Below the pieces are notes generated by a model. It ran no database searches and was not told the DNA's origin. It was given only the letters and a program-made list of their open reading frames with translations. Below, piece after piece: positions 6,406-8,080 of a stretch of 8,080 bases of DNA; positions within the stretch are counted from its first letter, which is position 1; every line of letters begins with the position of its first letter. Made by a program: the position numbers and the translations under genes. Origin of the DNA: Clostridia bacterium. GTDB taxonomy: Bacteria > Bacillota > Clostridia > Christensenellales > Borkfalkiaceae. The DNA is taken from the NCBI GenBank assembly GCA_017646555.1, contig JAGCMG010000094.1:1-8080 (forward strand), written 5' to 3'.

Positions 6406-6462
6406 ATGTATAACGGTAGCGTGAAACTTGACCAAAATGGCAAATAAAATTAACTTTTATAC

Positions 6463-6491
6463 TTGAAATAAATTCATTGCTATGATAAAAT
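6463..6491 (+). promoter_or_regulatory. Sigma-A promoter of the DNA glycosylase gene, predicting a leaderless mRNA
   Basis: TTGAAA (6463-6468), a 17-bp spacer and TAAAAT (6486-6491) form a good promoter. TATG precedes the -10 by one base, matching the TRTG extension of Gram-positive promoters. The -10 ends 6 bp before the ATG at 6498, so the start of transcription should fall at or within a base or two of the start codon. Confidence 0.75.
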
Positions 6492-6497
6492 AAAAAT

Positions 6498-7343
6498 ATG
6501 GTATTAAGATTTGATAGTGAATATTTTTCCGTTAAAGACACGCTTTGTTGTGGACAAATATTTAGGTTTTTTAATTTAGACGATAATTCTTTTAGCGTAA
6601 TATCGGGTGATAAGATTGCTGTTTGTCGTAACGAAAACGGCTTTGCCGTCGTTGAGTGCAGTGACGATACTGCCCTTTATTTTGAAAAATTTTTCGATAT
6701 AAAAAGGGATTATTCTTTAATTGTAACGGACGCTTTAAAATACGGCGTTGATATTTTAGATAAAGCCGTTATTTTCGGTAAAGGAATTAGAATTTTAAAG
6801 CAGGATTATTTTGAAGTTTTGATATCTTTTGTGATATCGCAAAACAATAATATTCCGCGTATACAAAAAACAATTAACGCACTTTGCGAAAATTTGGGCG
6901 AAAAAATAACTTTTAACGGATTAAATTATTATGGGTTTCCGTCAATTGAAAAAATTTTATCAAAAGACGCTAACTTTTACAAAGGGCTTGGTTTAGGCTA
7001 TCGCGCCGAATATATTTTATCGGTTGCAACCGCCGTTAAAAACGGGGAAATTTCTTTTGAAAACTTAAAGGACTTGCCGACTGATTGCGTTAAGAAAAAA
7101 CTATTAAAAGTTAAGGGAATAGGCCCAAAAGTTGCCGATTGCGTAACGCTTTTCGGGCTTAATCGCGCGGATAGTTTCCCAGTTGATACTTGGATAGAAA
7201 AAATATATCGTGAAGATTTTTTAGGTAAAGAAACCGACCGTAACAAAATTACGGAGTATTTTTTGGAAAAGTTCGGCGTAAACGCAGGGTATATTCAACA
7301 ATATTTATTTCACTATAAGCGCAATTTTGAAAAAACTTTGTAA
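6498..7343 (+). CDS. ogg: 8-oxoguanine DNA glycosylase / AP lyase, OGG1 type
   Basis: The 281-residue protein is an HhH-GPD base-excision repair enzyme of the OGG1 family, removing 8-oxoguanine opposite C and nicking the abasic site. The N-terminal domain carries 'CGQIFRF' (18-24), like the SGQSFRW of human OGG1. The helix-hairpin-helix is 'LLKVKGIGPKVADC' (202-215). It contains the Schiff-base lysine K211, and D230 of 'PVDTW' is the catalytic Asp; their spacing of 19 equals K249-D268 of human OGG1. 'AGYIQQYLF' (263-271) places Q267 and F271 where human Q315 and F319 grip 8-oxoG, which supports the substrate. There is no C-terminal 4Fe-4S cluster, unlike endonuclease III or MutY. The ATG has no Shine-Dalgarno site and coincides with the predicted transcription start. 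Confidence 0.95.
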   Translation: MVLRFDSEYFSVKDTLCCGQIFRFFNLDDNSFSVISGDKIAVCRNENGFAVVECSDDTALYFEKFFDIKRDYSLIVTDALKYGVDILDKAVIFGKGIRILKQDYFEVLISFVISQNNNIPRIQKTINALCENLGEKITFNGLNYYGFPSIEKILSKDANFYKGLGLGYRAEYILSVATAVKNGEISFENLKDLPTDCVKKKLLKVKGIGPKVADCVTLFGLNRADSFPVDTWIEKIYREDFLGKETDRNKITEYFLEKFGVNAGYIQQYLFHYKRNFEKTL

Positions 7344-7380
7344 ATAGCCGATTTTTGCGCTTAAATATTTCAAAAAATCT

Positions 7381-7409
7381 TTGCAAAAAGCAAAAAGATA
7401 TGATAAAAT
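7381..7409 (+). promoter_or_regulatory. Sigma-A promoter of the Fe-S scaffold gene
   Basis: TTGCAA (7381-7386), a 17-bp spacer and TAAAAT (7404-7409), with TATG one base before the -10, match the glycosylase promoter closely. Transcription should begin near 7416, giving a leader of about 57 nt. The leader begins with a small hairpin, AAGCC (7420-7424)/GGCTT (7429-7433). Confidence 0.75.
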
Positions 7410-7457
7410 AATAAAAGTTAAGCCTTTTGGCTTTATAAAATAGTCAAAAATAATTAT

Positions 7458-7463
7458 GGAGGG
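7458..7463 (+). promoter_or_regulatory. Shine-Dalgarno site of the Fe-S scaffold gene
   Basis: GGAGGG lies 9 bp before the ATG at 7473 and fixes the start of this gene, which runs off the window end. Confidence 0.85.
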
Positions 7464-7472
7464 CATATTTTT

Positions 7473-8080
7473 ATGCAATATTCAACAGAAGTAAAAGAAA
7501 TGTGCACAGTACAAAAAGGCCCGAATCACGGTCCCGCTCCAATCCCAGAAGAAGCAAAATGGGTACAAGCGAAACAAATTTCGGACATTTCAGGTCTTAC
7601 CCACGGCGTAGGCTGGTGTGCACCACAACAAGGCGCTTGCAAACTCACCCTTAACGTTAAAGAAGGCGTTATTGAAGAAGCACTCGTAGAAACTATTGGT
7701 TGTTCTGGTATGACTCACTCGGCTGCTATGGCTGCTGAAATCTTAACCGGCAAAACCATTTTAGAAGCACTCAATACCGACTTAGTTTGTGATGCTATTA
7801 ACACGGCTATGAGAGAACTTTTCTTACAAATCGTTTACGGTAGAACTCAATCTGCTTTCTCAGAAGACGGTTTACAAATCGGCGCAGGTTTAGAAGACTT
7901 AGGTAAAGGTTTACGTTCACAAGTAGGTACAATGTATTCTACTAAAGTTAAAGGCCCAAGATATCTCGAAATGGCTGAAGGCTACGTAACAAAACTTGCT
8001 CTTGACGCTGATGACCAAATTATCGGTTACTCTTTCGTTAGCCTTGGTAAAATGACCGACTTTATCAAAAAAGGTCTTAC
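7473..8080 (+). CDS. IscU/NifU-N-like iron-sulfur cluster assembly scaffold, divergent Clostridia type (3' end outside window)
   Basis: The frame is open from the ATG at 7473 to the window end (202 codons). The N-terminal region 'GPNHGPAPIPEEAKW' (16-30), 'GVGWCAPQQGACKLTLNV' (45-62) and 'GCSGMTHSAAMAAEILTGKT' (76-95) identify a scaffold family frequent in Clostridia. In many of these genomes it is followed by a 'GGGtGRT' protein gene. Compared with IscU/SufU, C49 and C77 stand where the first two cluster cysteines are expected. The usual CGD motif is replaced by C-A-P, and an extra Cys (C56) follows. The third IscU cysteine (HCS) is not seen; instead 'GLRSQVGTMYSTKVKGPRYLEMAEGY' occupies the region. 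C11 and C106 are also present. It probably handles Fe-S clusters in the cytoplasm, but the mechanism must differ from that of IscU. It has its own promoter and a strong Shine-Dalgarno site. Confidence 0.85.
   Translation, partial: MQYSTEVKEMCTVQKGPNHGPAPIPEEAKWVQAKQISDISGLTHGVGWCAPQQGACKLTLNVKEGVIEEALVETIGCSGMTHSAAMAAEILTGKTILEALNTDLVCDAINTAMRELFLQIVYGRTQSAFSEDGLQIGAGLEDLGKGLRSQVGTMYSTKVKGPRYLEMAEGYVTKLALDADDQIIGYSFVSLGKMTDFIKKGL

Noticed and set aside
7352..7396. TTTTTGC...GCAAAAA inverted repeat after the glycosylase gene as a terminator
   Set aside because: The loop would be about 24 bases, the stem is nearly all A-T, and no T tract follows on the + strand. The repeat also overlaps the next promoter.
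7420..7433. AAGCC-TTTT-GGCTT hairpin as a terminator or riboswitch
   Set aside because: The stem is only 5 bp and no U tract follows. It is at most a small 5'-end stem-loop in the Fe-S scaffold leader.
1..8080. Mobile elements, CRISPR arrays, tRNA or rRNA genes, phage genes
   Set aside because: No transposase or integrase frames, no spaced direct repeats, no terminal inverted repeats and no cloverleaf-like sequences were seen on reading both strands.

Overview
The window comes from a low-GC genome that looks like an uncultured, probably gut-associated, member of the Bacillota (Clostridia side). The reasons are the TrmK, Nif3 and zinc-ribbon gene order, sigma-A promoters with a TRTG extension, purine-rich Shine-Dalgarno sites, a ribosomal protein L27 with a Bacillota-type N-terminal extension, and a Clostridia-type Fe-S scaffold gene. 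The species cannot be fixed from this sequence.

Left block (1-4811, all +): a tight run of six genes. They are the 3' end of a TrmK-like tRNA methyltransferase, a Nif3-family metal protein, a coiled-coil/zinc-ribbon protein, an EamA-type transporter, a Dabb-domain protein, and a cytoplasmic beta-L-arabinofuranosidase-like (GH127/DUF1680) enzyme. Gaps are 1-26 bp and one pair overlaps by 8 bp, so they are probably co-transcribed from a promoter upstream of the window. A strong terminator at 4819-4858 ends the block and also serves the convergent gene that follows.

Middle (4862-6246): a minus-strand gene encodes a lysine-rich tail joined to a predicted helical bundle of unknown function. It is divergent from rplU-rpmA (ribosomal proteins L21 and L27), which has a near-consensus promoter and a leader of about 90 nt that may be an autoregulatory r-protein leader. 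The gene for Prp, the protease that trims L27, usually lies between these two genes in Bacillota and is absent here, although L27 keeps an N-terminal extension.

Right (6247-8080): two intrinsic terminators about 90 nt apart enclose a short non-coding stretch that could be a small RNA. Next is an OGG1-type 8-oxoguanine DNA glycosylase whose promoter sits so close to the ATG that the mRNA should be leaderless. Last is the 5' part of an IscU/NifU-like Fe-S scaffold of a divergent Clostridia type, cut by the window end.

The three + strand promoters (rplU, the glycosylase, the Fe-S scaffold) share one architecture: a TTG-starting -35 box, exactly 17 bp, then TAAAAT inside the 12-mer TATRATAAAATA. 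No mobile element, CRISPR array, tRNA or rRNA was seen. Most of the window is housekeeping. The least explained parts are the Lys-tailed bundle protein, the divergent Fe-S scaffold, the leaderless glycosylase and the inter-terminator segment.
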